Notes: a model not told the origin generated them from the letters alone. Numbered from the stretch's first letter, positions 25,164 to 34,586 are shown. The stretch: 36,938 nucleotides of DNA from JAICKN01 sp036491415 (GCA_036491415.1 DASXCC010000025.1:1-36938); one strand, 5' to 3'. A program made the numbers and translations.

Positions 25164-26068
25164 TTTGTCAGCTCCGCGGAATGCTTCAATTCATAAACTT
25201 TTGCCTTGATGTGAAAAAACTGTATTCCTTGCTGGGCGCAATAGATAAATCCCGGGATCCCGTCAAGAAAACCGAATCGCAGAACGTACTTGTAGAGGAA
25301 GAACAGAAAGGGAGATCCCGGCAAAGAGAATAATTGCTTTCGTAGCCACCGCCGCCGTTGCGCTTGTGTACCAAAGAACTTCGGTGACAGATCGTTATAA
25401 CTGGATTCGAGATCAACCGCTACGCGCGCTTCCCAGTTGGAATATCCGTTGTGTTTCTGAATGTAGCGGGAAAGCGACTCCACGTTGTGATGCAGCAACG
25501 GCGACTTCAACCCTCCGGTCTTACCTTCAACAAGAATGTGTTCATGCACTTCCATGTCGCACATGGAAGCGTCCTGATCTTTCAGCCTGCATTCGTAACG
25601 TCCTTTGTCGCGGTAGAAAAACGATACTTTGCGGAAGGAGGCTCCACTGTGACGGAGTTCTCTCCCTAAAAAATGCATTTGCAATGGAATCGAATATCCA
25701 TCGCAATTCCCCGAACGCATGGCTTGCTTCATTTCCTCCTTGAGCTCAGGCGAGACCGATTCATCCGCGTCGAGCAATAGAACCCAATCGAAGGCGAGCG
25801 GCAAAGTATTCATGGCCCATTGGCGTTTCTTCGGCCAACCACCCTGGTAGTGGAACTGAACGACTTTCGCGCCAGCTTGGCGCGCGATCTCCACGGTTTC
25901 GTCGGAGCTTTGGGAATCGATGACGTAAACTTCGCCAAAGCCGCTGAGGGATTGAAGGCACCGAGGCAGGTTCCTGGCTTCGTTGCGAACAGCAATAATT
26001 ACGCACACAGGAATTTCAGCGACAGATTCAGCTCGCGCAAGTTCCCTGGGCCCTTCTATCGTTTGCAT
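25151..26068 (-). CDS. Glycosyltransferase family 2
   Basis: A 305-residue GT-A fold enzyme. The N-terminus has VCVIIAVRNEARNLPRCL and VIDSQSSDETVEIARQAGA, typical of the WaaE/KdtX-like GT2 branch, and the metal-binding DXD as LLLDADES. A C-terminal hydrophobic stretch (SPFLFFLYKYVLRFGFLDG) suggests membrane association. It should transfer a sugar from a nucleotide donor in the cytoplasm; the sugar is unknown. ATG 26068 is the natural start. It is the first gene of the minus-strand run GT2-asnB-dehydrogenase-epimerase-GT4 and is divergent from the methyltransferase gene with only 66 bases between them. Confidence 0.9.
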   Translation of the reverse strand: MQTIEGPRELARAESVAEIPVCVIIAVRNEARNLPRCLQSLSGFGEVYVIDSQSSDETVEIARQAGAKVVQFHYQGGWPKKRQWAMNTLPLAFDWVLLLDADESVSPELKEEMKQAMRSGNCDGYSIPLQMHFLGRELRHSGASFRKVSFFYRDKGRYECRLKDQDASMCDMEVHEHILVEGKTGGLKSPLLHHNVESLSRYIQKHNGYSNWEARVAVDLESSYNDLSPKFFGTQAQRRRWLRKQLFSLPGSPFLFFLYKYVLRFGFLDGIPGFIYCAQQGIQFFHIKAKVYELKHSAELTKCAG

Positions 26069-26105
26069 TACGGTTCGCTTGGCTCATCTTACCCTGAATT
26101 AACTA

Positions 26106-26125
26106 GGTTCCCATCAGGAGGAACC
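26106..26125 (+). promoter_or_regulatory. Hairpin around the methyltransferase Shine-Dalgarno
   Basis: GGTTCC (26106-26111) pairs with GGAACC (26120-26125) across an eight-base loop. The AGGAGG ribosome site (26116-26121) lies in the loop and 3' arm. It could reduce translation of the methyltransferase; the structure is seen and the effect inferred. Confidence 0.35.
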
Positions 26126-26134
26126 CAACTTTGC

Positions 26135-26986
26135 ATGAGTGCAACCGTGTTAGGATCGCGTGAATCGGCCATGGCAACTCTTCAATCCATTGGAAATTTA
26201 AAAAACGAAGTTGGCGAGTTCTGGAATGCCGAACCTTGCGGCACTCGATATCTCGAGGGCCACGACGATTTCGAAGTGCACTCGCGTGCGCGATACGCAC
26301 TAGAACCTTACATCCCCGAATTCGCGCAATTCTCGACGGCTCGCGGGCTGCGAATATTAGAAGTCGGCGTGGGAATGGGCGCGGATTATCTGCAATGGCT
26401 CAAGGCAGGCGCGGTCGTTAGCGGCATCGATTTGTCGGCACAATCTGTGCAGCAGGCGCGAAAGAGATGCATGCAAGCCGGACATATACCGGATTTGCAA
26501 GAGGCCGACGCAGAAAATCTACCTTTTGCCGCCGAAACATTTGATCTTCTGTATTCATACGGGGTTATGCATCACAGTCCGAACACGGAACGATGCATTC
26601 AAGAAGCTTGGCGTGTACTGAAACCTGGCGGATCCTTGAAGATCATGCTCTATCACTATGCGTCGCTCACGGGAGCGATGCTCTGGCTGCGATACGGATT
26701 GTTGCAGGGGAAATCGTTGCGACAGACGGTTTATGAACAGCTCGAGAGTCCGGGAACAAAAACCTACACGCGGTCAGAAGTTGAAGAAATGCTGGAAAAA
26801 TTTGAGAATGTTCGGATCAAACAGGTTTTTAGTCCCGGAGATTTACTGCTAAATCACCCTTCTAACAAATTCCAGTCATGGATCTATCGTCTGCTTTGGA
26901 AGCTTTATCCGCGATTCCTGGTGAAGAAAATCGGGAAACGATGGGGATTATTTCTGCTGATCATCGCGCAAAAGCCACAAAGCTAG
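26135..26986 (+). CDS. SAM-dependent methyltransferase (class I)
   Basis: From ATG 26135 the protein has 283 residues. Motif I is LEVGVGMGAD starting at about 75, the acidic strand-2 end is SGIDLSA, and EADAENLPF, FDLLYSYGVMHH and VLKPGGSLKIM complete the Methyltransf_11-type core. The C-terminal part has a hydrophobic basic region that may touch the membrane. It probably methylates a sugar or lipid-linked intermediate. The open frame continues upstream to 25820 antisense to the GT2 gene, but that part is not methyltransferase-like. AGGAGG is 13 bases before the ATG, a long spacing. It is the only plus-strand gene inside the minus-strand glycan cluster, and its TAG shares CTAG with the converging GT4 stop. 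Confidence 0.87.
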   Translation: MSATVLGSRESAMATLQSIGNLKNEVGEFWNAEPCGTRYLEGHDDFEVHSRARYALEPYIPEFAQFSTARGLRILEVGVGMGADYLQWLKAGAVVSGIDLSAQSVQQARKRCMQAGHIPDLQEADAENLPFAAETFDLLYSYGVMHHSPNTERCIQEAWRVLKPGGSLKIMLYHYASLTGAMLWLRYGLLQGKSLRQTVYEQLESPGTKTYTRSEVEEMLEKFENVRIKQVFSPGDLLLNHPSNKFQSWIYRLLWKLYPRFLVKKIGKRWGLFLLIIAQKPQS

Positions 26987-28152
26987 CTTTTATCGGCAAG
27001 CGATCGCATCAGCGCCAACAACTCTTCGATGTGCTTGTTCCAACTGAAATCATGCGAGCATTTCTCTCCAGCATCAGACATTTGCTGCGATATTTCCGGA
27101 TTGTTTGCAATCATACTTATCCGCTCAGCCAGTTCCTCTGGTAAAAAGCAATCGAAATAGACTGCTGCCTTGCCGCAGATCTCCTGATGCACCGGCAGAT
27201 TTGAAGCAACAATTGGCAGTCCGGAAGCCATGGCTTCCACCAAAGGATGCGCGAATGTTTCCGCATAGGAAGCAGTCGCATAAATGTGGCAGGCGCTATA
27301 AACGTGGTGCAACAGGTGATTGGGAATATACCCGAGTTCAATCACGCTCTCGCGTATCCCCAGCTGCTGGATCAATTCCACCGCGCGCTGCACCTGGTAA
27401 GAACCGGGATTCTTTTTTGCTTCAAGGCTGCACGTAAGAAAAAGTTTTACGTCGCGCCCAAACTTATCGCGAAGGATCGGCAAAGCGCGAAAGAGAGTTT
27501 CAAAATTCCGATAGTAGTTGTAGTGACTGACAAACAATAGCCGCGTAGCATCTGGAAAAGCATCGAGTTTCTTTTGAACTTCGGCTGGCAGCGGGCCCTG
27601 GTCGTGGAAAAATTGTTCATGGTCGAAACCGTGGTGAATGGTGACGATCTTCTTTTCACTAGTCCATTTGTGAAGATCGTCGGCAAAAGCCTGGCTCGGC
27701 GCTACCGTGCAATCGGCCCACGCAATGGAACGCTTCGCAAGATAAGTGCGAGCATAGTGCCCCGCTAGAGTTTTGTATTCCCATCGTCCACGAAGGTCAC
27801 GGCGAAAATCTTGAGAAAGATAAAGTGAATTCCCAGAAAGGAGCACTTGCGGCACGGGACTGTTTTTTACTGCAAAATTTCCTGCCGAAAGTAGGCAATC
27901 CGCCTTCGCAGCTCTAATCTGTGTCGGCAAATCAAACTGCTCCCACAGAAATCTTCGCGCCGCACCGTAAGATGCAGGCGATTCCAAATAAGAGATGTTT
28001 GGTAGATGGGGGATTTGGTCGCGAAAACTTGGATCAATGGCGACGGTCGTCTGAACATCTTCCTTTGCCGAGAGATGCGGTAGAACATTCCGCAAGTAGG
28101 TGAGTCCGCCTCCTGCGCTTGCAGCGATCCCATTTACAAACACGCGCATCAT
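26983..28152 (-). CDS. Glycosyltransferase family 4
   Basis: A 389-residue GT-B enzyme. The N-terminus (MRVFVNGIAASAGGGLTYLRN) has the glycine-rich GGGLTYL acceptor-side loop; the C-terminal domain has LLFVSHYNYYRN, YATASYAETF and an EX7E motif (ETFAHPLVE). It should transfer a sugar in the cytoplasm during repeat-unit assembly. ATG 28152 forms an ATGA overlap with the stop of the upstream Wzy-like gene, so translation is probably coupled; the open frame to 28188 is rejected as the start. It is the last gene of the downstream minus-strand run and overlaps the methyltransferase end by four bases. Confidence 0.9.
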   Translation of the reverse strand: MMRVFVNGIAASAGGGLTYLRNVLPHLSAKEDVQTTVAIDPSFRDQIPHLPNISYLESPASYGAARRFLWEQFDLPTQIRAAKADCLLSAGNFAVKNSPVPQVLLSGNSLYLSQDFRRDLRGRWEYKTLAGHYARTYLAKRSIAWADCTVAPSQAFADDLHKWTSEKKIVTIHHGFDHEQFFHDQGPLPAEVQKKLDAFPDATRLLFVSHYNYYRNFETLFRALPILRDKFGRDVKLFLTCSLEAKKNPGSYQVQRAVELIQQLGIRESVIELGYIPNHLLHHVYSACHIYATASYAETFAHPLVEAMASGLPIVASNLPVHQEICGKAAVYFDCFLPEELAERISMIANNPEISQQMSDAGEKCSHDFSWNKHIEELLALMRSLADKS

Positions 28153-29570
28153 TGTGCAGGCATGACAACGCGGTATCCGGAATTCCACGAAGTTGTTTGT
28201 GCCTCATGAGGTATGGCGAAATTGGCTGCAAGGGTGGCCGGAAGAAGATCGGGCAGCATAAAAGCAAAGCTCCAGAAAAACACACACAAATAAGACCCGG
28301 GAGCAAACAACCAGTCTTCAAAAAATGCGCCGATTAAACCAGCAGAGACAACCGCGCAAACTGGAATAAAAAGTTGAGTAGCGTTGCTCATGCGCATTTG
28401 TAGAAAACCTCGCAATACCTTCCTGATGATCAGCAAAATTAACCCGGCAAATGGAATAACACCGAGCAATCCCACCCATTCCGTAACGGCCAAATAGCTG
28501 TTTCCATGCTCGCGACTTGTGCCGGCAAGAGACCGCAATACTTCAGTTTGGTCCTGCCGAGCAGTGGAAAGGGTCGTGCCAAAACCGGTCCCGAACCAGG
28601 GGTTTTGTTGAATGGAAGAGATCGTTTCATCCCATGGCGTTTTTCTTGAAGCAAGAAGGCTCTCTTCCGGCTTGCCTTTGTAAACAAATGTACTGATGAC
28701 CGAATCTGATTTATTCTCCGACTGCAAAGGACTATAGGTCATGACTAATAACGAAATCATTCCTACGATCACAACTCCTTTAACCAGCAAGGAGTATCGG
28801 CGCAATGCAATGCACAACAATCCACACGAAACGATCCCGGCGGAAATACTGGCACGCGAATAGCTGTCTAAACACAACAACAATGCCAATAAGAAAACGG
28901 TGTAGCGGCGAACTCGCAGGGCGCGATTGTCGGCAATCAGACTTCCCCAGAACAAGATTGGCATCGCAATGGTCCCCATGATCGCGCCGAGGGAGTTGGG
29001 ATTACCGAAAAATTCATATTTGAATACGAAGTACGAAATACAAGTGAAGTAAACGAGCACTTCACAAGCCTTCAATACGGTTTGCATAAACTTCTCATCG
29101 CCTAAAATAGCGATGCGGGCTCCGCCGGCTCCGTAAACAAATAAAAGAAGCAAACTTACCGCTTTCATGGCGGAGGCTTCCGGCAAATTAGAAACCATGG
29201 TAGAGACAAATGCAGACAAACAAGAAAAAAACGCAACCAAATGAAATAGGCCGAAGGTAGAACGGTATTGTTTTAGATAGATCAGCATTCCCGCGATTGC
29301 GCCAAAAGCCAATACAAACCAACGAACACTGTTCCATAAGGTCGTCAAAGGAGTGCCCGTACCGGCCGCGAGAAAAACAAGCAGAAGTACAAGGAAGAAA
29401 CGCTTTTCGAAACGCCATGCGAGGAACAACACTAACTCTAGAAAGAGCAGGCCTCCGACTGTCTGGAAATTTATAATGGAACCCGGTTCAAAAATTGCTT
29501 TATACACCAATACCAAAACGAACAAAATAATGGAACCGATCACCCACCATTTGTAACGTCCCTCACGCAT
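28149..29570 (-). CDS. O-antigen polymerase/ligase-like membrane protein (Wzy/WaaL type)
   Basis: A 473-residue protein from ATG 29570 with ten or more hydrophobic segments and one large polar periplasmic loop (about 285-360) holding FGTGFGTTLSTARQ and TSREHGNSYLAV, the Wzy_C/O-antigen ligase pattern with a His-containing loop. It probably polymerises lipid-linked repeat units on the periplasmic side or ligates them; sequence alone cannot tell which. Its start overlaps the upstream GT4 gene by eight bases and its stop overlaps the next GT4 start. The 16 residues open upstream of the ATG are not membrane-like and are rejected. Confidence 0.86.
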   Translation of the reverse strand: MREGRYKWWVIGSIILFVLVLVYKAIFEPGSIINFQTVGGLLFLELVLFLAWRFEKRFFLVLLLVFLAAGTGTPLTTLWNSVRWFVLAFGAIAGMLIYLKQYRSTFGLFHLVAFFSCLSAFVSTMVSNLPEASAMKAVSLLLLFVYGAGGARIAILGDEKFMQTVLKACEVLVYFTCISYFVFKYEFFGNPNSLGAIMGTIAMPILFWGSLIADNRALRVRRYTVFLLALLLCLDSYSRASISAGIVSCGLLCIALRRYSLLVKGVVIVGMISLLVMTYSPLQSENKSDSVISTFVYKGKPEESLLASRKTPWDETISSIQQNPWFGTGFGTTLSTARQDQTEVLRSLAGTSREHGNSYLAVTEWVGLLGVIPFAGLILLIIRKVLRGFLQMRMSNATQLFIPVCAVVSAGLIGAFFEDWLFAPGSYLCVFFWSFAFMLPDLLPATLAANFAIPHEAQTTSWNSGYRVVMPAQ

Positions 29571-30717
29571 AGCAAGGCACCCCGCACAATAGGGCTGCGT
29601 CCGCAATTCCATCGGCACAATTTTCAGGCGAATAGCCCGCGATAATTTCCCGGCTGCGCTGTCCCATGGTGGCGCGCATTTCTACGCTGCGAGCTACAGC
29701 TTCCAAAGCGAGTGCCAATGGAACTGGATCATTCGGGGGTACGCACAATCCGTTGCGTTTATCTTCCACTAAATCTGCCGTACAACCAGCAGCGTGAGTG
29801 ACGATCACCGGAAGGCCGCAGGACATCGCTTCATTCACCACCAAGCCCCAGGGATCGGTGTGCGTGGGAAGAATGAATGCATCAGCTAGTCCGTAGTAAT
29901 ATGCCAATTCTTCTTTTTGCGCGAACCCGGCAAATTTCACGTTGGACAAGCGCATTTTCGCAGCACGCTCTTGTAACTCAGAGTCGGCGGGACCATTCCC
30001 CACAAAAACAATTCCTACTTCATTTCTGACGCTCTCGGGCAATGATCCATAAGCATGCAGCAGATCGAAAATACCTTTTTCTCTAACCATGCGCCCTACA
30101 TACAAAAAGTAGCGATCCGGAAGTTGAAGTCTCCGCCTGTGCATGGCGGCATTCGACTGGGCATTTGCGGATTGCATTGCAAAAAAATCTATATCCACCG
30201 CGTTGGGCGCAAATAAGATTTTGTCAGGCGCTATATTGAAGCTGCGAAGATATTCCGCCGATGATTTCCCTGGAACTACAAAACCCTGGCAGCCACGGAT
30301 AAATTTCCTCTTGAGTGACTCGATGAGTTTGTGATTCCCGCGCTGGTCGATTGCTGTGCTCTCCACCCATGCTAAAAACGGGACTTCATGTTTATGGGCC
30401 CATGCTTGCGCCTGCCAGGACGCAAGATAGTTGTATCCTCCGCACAAAATTACATTGGGGCTCGCCTCTTCTAGAGCAGTACTCAATCCACGATTCAGCA
30501 AGATATTTTGTTTGCCGTACCGGCGCCTCCAGGACGGGAGCACCTGATAGGAAAAATGGATTTCAGTTTTGCAAATATTCCATTCTCTTTGGGTTGAATC
30601 TGTTTCAGCCAGGAAGATTACATGCAGTTCTACATCATTGCGTTGTGCCAGCGCATTGAAAACAGGAATGCGGTAAGGAGAAATAATTTCCGTGAGAATT
30701 ACGAGCTTAAGCTTCAC
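29563..30717 (-). CDS. Glycosyltransferase family 4
   Basis: A 384-residue GT-B enzyme. The N-terminus KLVILTEIISPYRIPVFNAL is characteristic of a GT4 branch acting on surface glycans. The C-terminal domain has YFLYVGRMVREKGIFDLLHAY and PWGLVVNEAMSCGLPVI. The first acidic residue of the usual EX7E pair is Asp here (DPWGLVVNE), a possible functional variation. The start is GTG 30717: AGGAG lies eight bases upstream and the codon makes a GTGA overlap with the upstream stop. The alternative GTG 30726 is less well placed. Confidence 0.9.
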   Translation of the reverse strand: MKLKLVILTEIISPYRIPVFNALAQRNDVELHVIFLAETDSTQREWNICKTEIHFSYQVLPSWRRRYGKQNILLNRGLSTALEEASPNVILCGGYNYLASWQAQAWAHKHEVPFLAWVESTAIDQRGNHKLIESLKRKFIRGCQGFVVPGKSSAEYLRSFNIAPDKILFAPNAVDIDFFAMQSANAQSNAAMHRRRLQLPDRYFLYVGRMVREKGIFDLLHAYGSLPESVRNEVGIVFVGNGPADSELQERAAKMRLSNVKFAGFAQKEELAYYYGLADAFILPTHTDPWGLVVNEAMSCGLPVIVTHAAGCTADLVEDKRNGLCVPPNDPVPLALALEAVARSVEMRATMGQRSREIIAGYSPENCADGIADAALLCGVPCYA

Positions 30718-31850
30718 GCGACACACTCCTGGTATATGTCGCGGAGGCGTTTCGCCTGGTGTTGCAACGTCAAACTTTTTAAGATTGTTCTGCGTGCCGC
30801 CAAACGCATGCGATTCCGCAAATCCGCATCTTGGATCAACACGCGAATACCTTCGGTCAACTCACGCACATCCTCTGGACCGACAAGCCAACCATTTTTG
30901 CCGTGCTCAACGACCTCCGCGATTCCCTGGTCCCGACACGCGATTACAGGTTTCGCTGCAGACATCGCTTCAAGATATGCACACCCCAGAGCTTCGTATC
31001 TACTAGGCAGGACAAATAAAGTGCTCTCGCGCAGAGCTCGCGCTATGGATTCACGGCTTTGCCGGCCAAGGAATTTGATTTTATTTTCTACTTTTAACTG
31101 CGCCGCCAACTTTTGCAGGCGCTCGCGTTCGGGGCCTTCTCCTATTAGCTCGCAAGACAGCTCGGGAATCTGCGTTTGCAGCAGCGCCAAAGCGTGAATC
31201 AGGAGCTCGTGACCTTTAATCGGAATAAGATTCCCCACGCTGAGAATTTTTAAACCTTGAGGCTCATTGGCTGGCGCGAAAAAATCTGCGTCAACCCCGT
31301 TGTACACGACCGAGGTGGAGCAATTGCCATCCATTCCCGTTAATACTTGTTCGCGGACGTGTTCGCTGATGCAAATAACATTCACCGCAGAACGGTAAAC
31401 GTGGCGCGTGACTCTGCGGCACCATTCTCCGGCACGGCCTTTAACCTGATTTGTGTAAAAGGCATCGAGTCCATGCACGGTATGAACAAAAGGGATGCCA
31501 AGTTGATTTGATATTAGAGAAGCTGCGTGTCCGCAAGGCAATGCAGCATGCGCGTGAATCAAATCAATGGGATGATGCGCATGCAGTTTTCGAACTTTGC
31601 CCACCAATCTTGCGAATAGGAGCGCTCCGGCGGAAGAAAGCCCTACCCCTCCTGGCAAACTTGCATATCGATTCCAACTCGCAGGCCAAGCATCATTCGC
31701 ACTCACCCTCGCAGCATAAAACGATTGCGCGGCCTCAACATAAGATTGAATGCCCATCGCCTCCAGCGCGCGAAGCGGCTCGGCAATAAAGCACCCAGCA
31801 ACATCGTTCTTGCTGTTGGGATAAAACGGAGTGAGCGTAAGCACGTGCAT
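30714..31850 (-). CDS. Glycosyltransferase family 4
   Basis: A GT-B enzyme of 378 residues from ATG 31850 (MHVLTLTPFYPNSKNDVAG, the usual family start). It has HAHAALPCGHAA, VVYNGVDADFF, ILSVGNLIPIKGHELLI and an EX7E motif (EALGCAYLE). A sugar transferase for the cell-surface glycan; donor unknown. The frame is open to 31931, and GTG 31907 with GGGAGG seven bases upstream is a serious alternative start that would add 19 residues and overlap the upstream gene by 11 bases. Its stop overlaps the next GT4 start by four bases. Confidence 0.9.
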   Translation of the reverse strand: MHVLTLTPFYPNSKNDVAGCFIAEPLRALEAMGIQSYVEAAQSFYAARVSANDAWPASWNRYASLPGGVGLSSAGALLFARLVGKVRKLHAHHPIDLIHAHAALPCGHAASLISNQLGIPFVHTVHGLDAFYTNQVKGRAGEWCRRVTRHVYRSAVNVICISEHVREQVLTGMDGNCSTSVVYNGVDADFFAPANEPQGLKILSVGNLIPIKGHELLIHALALLQTQIPELSCELIGEGPERERLQKLAAQLKVENKIKFLGRQSRESIARALRESTLFVLPSRYEALGCAYLEAMSAAKPVIACRDQGIAEVVEHGKNGWLVGPEDVRELTEGIRVLIQDADLRNRMRLAARRTILKSLTLQHQAKRLRDIYQECVA

Positions 31851-31896
31851 TTGTTTCACGGCAGCTGTAATGTTTTCGTCGATGTCGGGTTCGCAT

Positions 31897-32976
31897 TCAA
31901 GCAGCACGGCGACGCCTCCCGTCCGCAGCAAGTCCGATAAAAACTTCTTCCCACTTCCGCGCCACGATGTCCCAGTCGAAATTCAGAATGTGCTCCCGTC
32001 CAGCATCTCCCATTTCTTTGCGCTGCGCGGGATCATTCAATAATTGTTCCAATCGTTGTAAGATTTCCTCATCCATAGCAGCAATATATCCAGTTTTTTT
32101 ATCGATCACGGTTTCAGGCTCGTAATCATCGCATGTAATCACAGGGACGCCGCAAGCTGCAGCTTCCATAATGACCTTCGGCGACCCTTCCCATCGGGAC
32201 GGGAAAAGAAAAACATCTGTTTGGCGATATTGCTTTCTTAAACTTTCCGCATTCAACAAACCCAAAAATTTAACATTCTGTAATTGTTCGCGCACTACAT
32301 ACGCCCTCAACTCCTCTTCCATCATCCCCCCGCCGGCAAGCACAAAGTCAGTAAATGGAAAACGTTGCGCCGCTTCCAGAACTACCTGTGGTCCTTTGAA
32401 CGGGCGAAGCGATCCGACAAAAAGAACACACAGCCGCGTATTACTTTCGCGATTGAGATCAGAAGTAAAGAATTTAGTATCTACTCCAGTCGGCACTACT
32501 TGACTCGCCATGCCATATTCCCTGAATAAGCTGCGTTGCACAGATGAAGAATTGCTGAATAAATAGTCGCAGCACAATATCGTTTGCTCAAAAAGCCGAA
32601 CTGCTTGAGGAGTGATCGTCGGTTCATTCGCAATATCTGCTTGCGACTCCATGGTTCCAACCACAATACGATGGTCTCGCCATTTCTGGCGGAGCGCTAA
32701 ATAGTAGCGGGCAGCAGGAGAAGCTTTCACATAAAAAAGAATTTCGTGATCGCCGAGCAGAAATTCTCGAGCAATTCGTACAGTTTGTCTTCTTCGCGGC
32801 AATTGAATCAGACGTGTATTGGGTCGCCGCACAATTTCCGGATCAGGGTTTTCGAGATAGAACGTGCTGACGTGAAATTTGTTGGGATCAAGCCGGAGAA
32901 TAATTTCGCGCGCATTGCCCATCTGCGCATTGGGCAATCCTTCATCGGCGAAACTATCCACCAGAATTCGAATCAT
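31897..32976 (-). CDS. Glycosyltransferase family 4
   Basis: A 359-residue GT-B enzyme. The N-terminus is MIRILVDSFADEGLPNAQMGNAR-like; the C-terminal domain has LCVLFVGSLRPFKGPQVVLEA, FLGLLNAESLRKQYRQTDVFLFPS and an EX7E motif (EGSPKVIME). It should transfer a nucleotide-activated sugar during repeat-unit assembly. ATG 32976 makes an ATGA overlap with the flippase stop, which decides it against the frame opening at 33027. It is one of three consecutive GT4 genes. Confidence 0.9.
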   Translation of the reverse strand: MIRILVDSFADEGLPNAQMGNAREIILRLDPNKFHVSTFYLENPDPEIVRRPNTRLIQLPRRRQTVRIAREFLLGDHEILFYVKASPAARYYLALRQKWRDHRIVVGTMESQADIANEPTITPQAVRLFEQTILCCDYLFSNSSSVQRSLFREYGMASQVVPTGVDTKFFTSDLNRESNTRLCVLFVGSLRPFKGPQVVLEAAQRFPFTDFVLAGGGMMEEELRAYVVREQLQNVKFLGLLNAESLRKQYRQTDVFLFPSRWEGSPKVIMEAAACGVPVITCDDYEPETVIDKKTGYIAAMDEEILQRLEQLLNDPAQRKEMGDAGREHILNFDWDIVARKWEEVFIGLAADGRRRRAA

Positions 32977-34586
32977 GCTGACGCATTGACCTCCGTGCGC
33001 AAAAACGCTCCCCTCAGCCGCGACCAAATTGCAGTTGTGATTAAACGATCATCAGCATCAAGACCTGTAATCAGCGCAGCAGCCAAAAATGACGTGTATG
33101 CGGCAACTCCAGCCAAAACAAGCGCAAGCAATTTATGGCTCTCCCCGGCGAAATGATTCACAGCCATAAGCGACGCCAGGGTGAATGAAAATGCGGGAAT
33201 CAATCGCAAGTAGCTCTTGTTGTATGGCAAAATGTTCAATCGATCGTAGGCACCTTTTAAGTACCAGAGATTGATCAGCACATTGGCGGTAGCGGCGGCA
33301 AAGACGGCGCCCAACATGCCGAACGAATGGATTAGCGCGACATCAAGGCCAATCGAAACGATGGCGATGACCACGTGCATTTTCAGGAGGTGCTTTTCAT
33401 GACCGGACATCAACAGCAAGGATCCTGATGATCCAACTACGCAATTCACCAATTGACCGATCGTTCCCACGATCAAAACCGCCCATCCTGCTTCAAAATC
33501 GGGACCGAAGATTCTCATAAGAGGCCGCGCGAAAACAATGAGCGTCGCTGCCAACGGGAAGGTGAACCCGAAGATCCATTTGGTAAGAGTTTGAAACATT
33601 CTCTCCATCAATCGATATTCGTGCCGGGAATGAAGATCGGAGATGATCGGGGAGAAAATCTGATTCACTGACTGCAAAACGATGGGCACAAAAGCGGTAA
33701 TGCCGACTGCCACTGCGTAAATTCCCACCTCGCGCGGGTTCAAATAAAAACCCAGAAATACTTTGTCAGCATGCAGAATCAAAAAACCCAGAAATTCCAT
33801 GGCCAGCGCGACGGCAGAAAATGAAATCACGCTTTTTTCGAGTTTTGGTAATCGTCCGGAAAATGAACGGGCTTTTTTAGGAGTCAGCTTCCAAACCGTC
33901 GCAGCAAGAAAAACAAACACAATTCCATCCGCGCAAACCTGAGCAATCAAATATCCGCGCAGCCCCCATCCGATTGTGACGAATACGATGGTGGCAAGCA
34001 TCATCAGCGGCATGCCCATAAAAGTTGTGAGCATAGTGTTGCGGGCCACTTGCTTGTAGCCGGCTAAAACGCGCCCGAAGAAGACATTAAAAGTTGCAAA
34101 GAACATCAGTGCAGCAAAAATCCAGAGATCATTACATAGTGCAGGAGCGTGGTAAATGCGGGTGGCTACCGTGGGGCCAGCCAGTATGAGTAGCGGCAAA
34201 AACAACAGATTTGTCAAAAGCAAAGCGAAGAAGCTGCGGAACAGTAATGCGCGTAACAGTTCGACTTGCCCAGTTGCTTGATAAGCAGAAACAAATCGCG
34301 TGGCGGACCGGGAAAGTCCGAAGTCATTAAAAATGCCAAGTGACCCGATCATGGTCAAACCCAACGCATATGTCCCAAGCAACTCTGCCCCAAGTTCGCG
34401 AGTCAGGTAGACCTTGAAAAAATAGCCTGCAATGACTGCAACAATTCTTCCAGAAAAATATACCGAGGAGTGCTGGGAAACTCGGCCGATATGTTGCCGG
34501 AATTCAGACGATTTTGCAGCGCGATGATCTTCGATGAATTCATCGCTACTCCACTCCGTTTTGGCAACAGCGGTCGCTCCGGCCAT
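32973..34586 (-). CDS. Polysaccharide flippase (Wzx/MATE-like)
   Basis: A 537-residue integral membrane protein with a polar N-terminal tail of about 40 residues and about 14 hydrophobic segments, typical of the polysaccharide-biosynthesis (Wzx, MOP superfamily) group; LGLTMIGSLGIFNDFGLSRSATRF and YKVFLGFYLNPREVGIYAVA-like stretches fit. It should move the undecaprenyl-linked repeat unit from the cytoplasmic to the periplasmic face for the Wzy-like protein. ATG 34586 has no clear ribosome site. A 105-base gap separates it from the upstream GT-B-like gene; I see no feature in it beyond a GGGGAGGG purine tract. Confidence 0.88.
   Translation of the reverse strand: MAGATAVAKTEWSSDEFIEDHRAAKSSEFRQHIGRVSQHSSVYFSGRIVAVIAGYFFKVYLTRELGAELLGTYALGLTMIGSLGIFNDFGLSRSATRFVSAYQATGQVELLRALLFRSFFALLLTNLLFLPLLILAGPTVATRIYHAPALCNDLWIFAALMFFATFNVFFGRVLAGYKQVARNTMLTTFMGMPLMMLATIVFVTIGWGLRGYLIAQVCADGIVFVFLAATVWKLTPKKARSFSGRLPKLEKSVISFSAVALAMEFLGFLILHADKVFLGFYLNPREVGIYAVAVGITAFVPIVLQSVNQIFSPIISDLHSRHEYRLMERMFQTLTKWIFGFTFPLAATLIVFARPLMRIFGPDFEAGWAVLIVGTIGQLVNCVVGSSGSLLLMSGHEKHLLKMHVVIAIVSIGLDVALIHSFGMLGAVFAAATANVLINLWYLKGAYDRLNILPYNKSYLRLIPAFSFTLASLMAVNHFAGESHKLLALVLAGVAAYTSFLAAALITGLDADDRLITTAIWSRLRGAFLRTEVNASA

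Noticed and set aside
25820..26134. N-terminal extension of the methyltransferase
   Set aside because: It is antisense to the GT2 gene and unlike any methyltransferase; AGGAGG and ATG 26135 mark a better start.
30143..31789. Several plus-strand open frames across the GT4 genes
   Set aside because: All are shadows of well-supported minus-strand glycosyltransferases.
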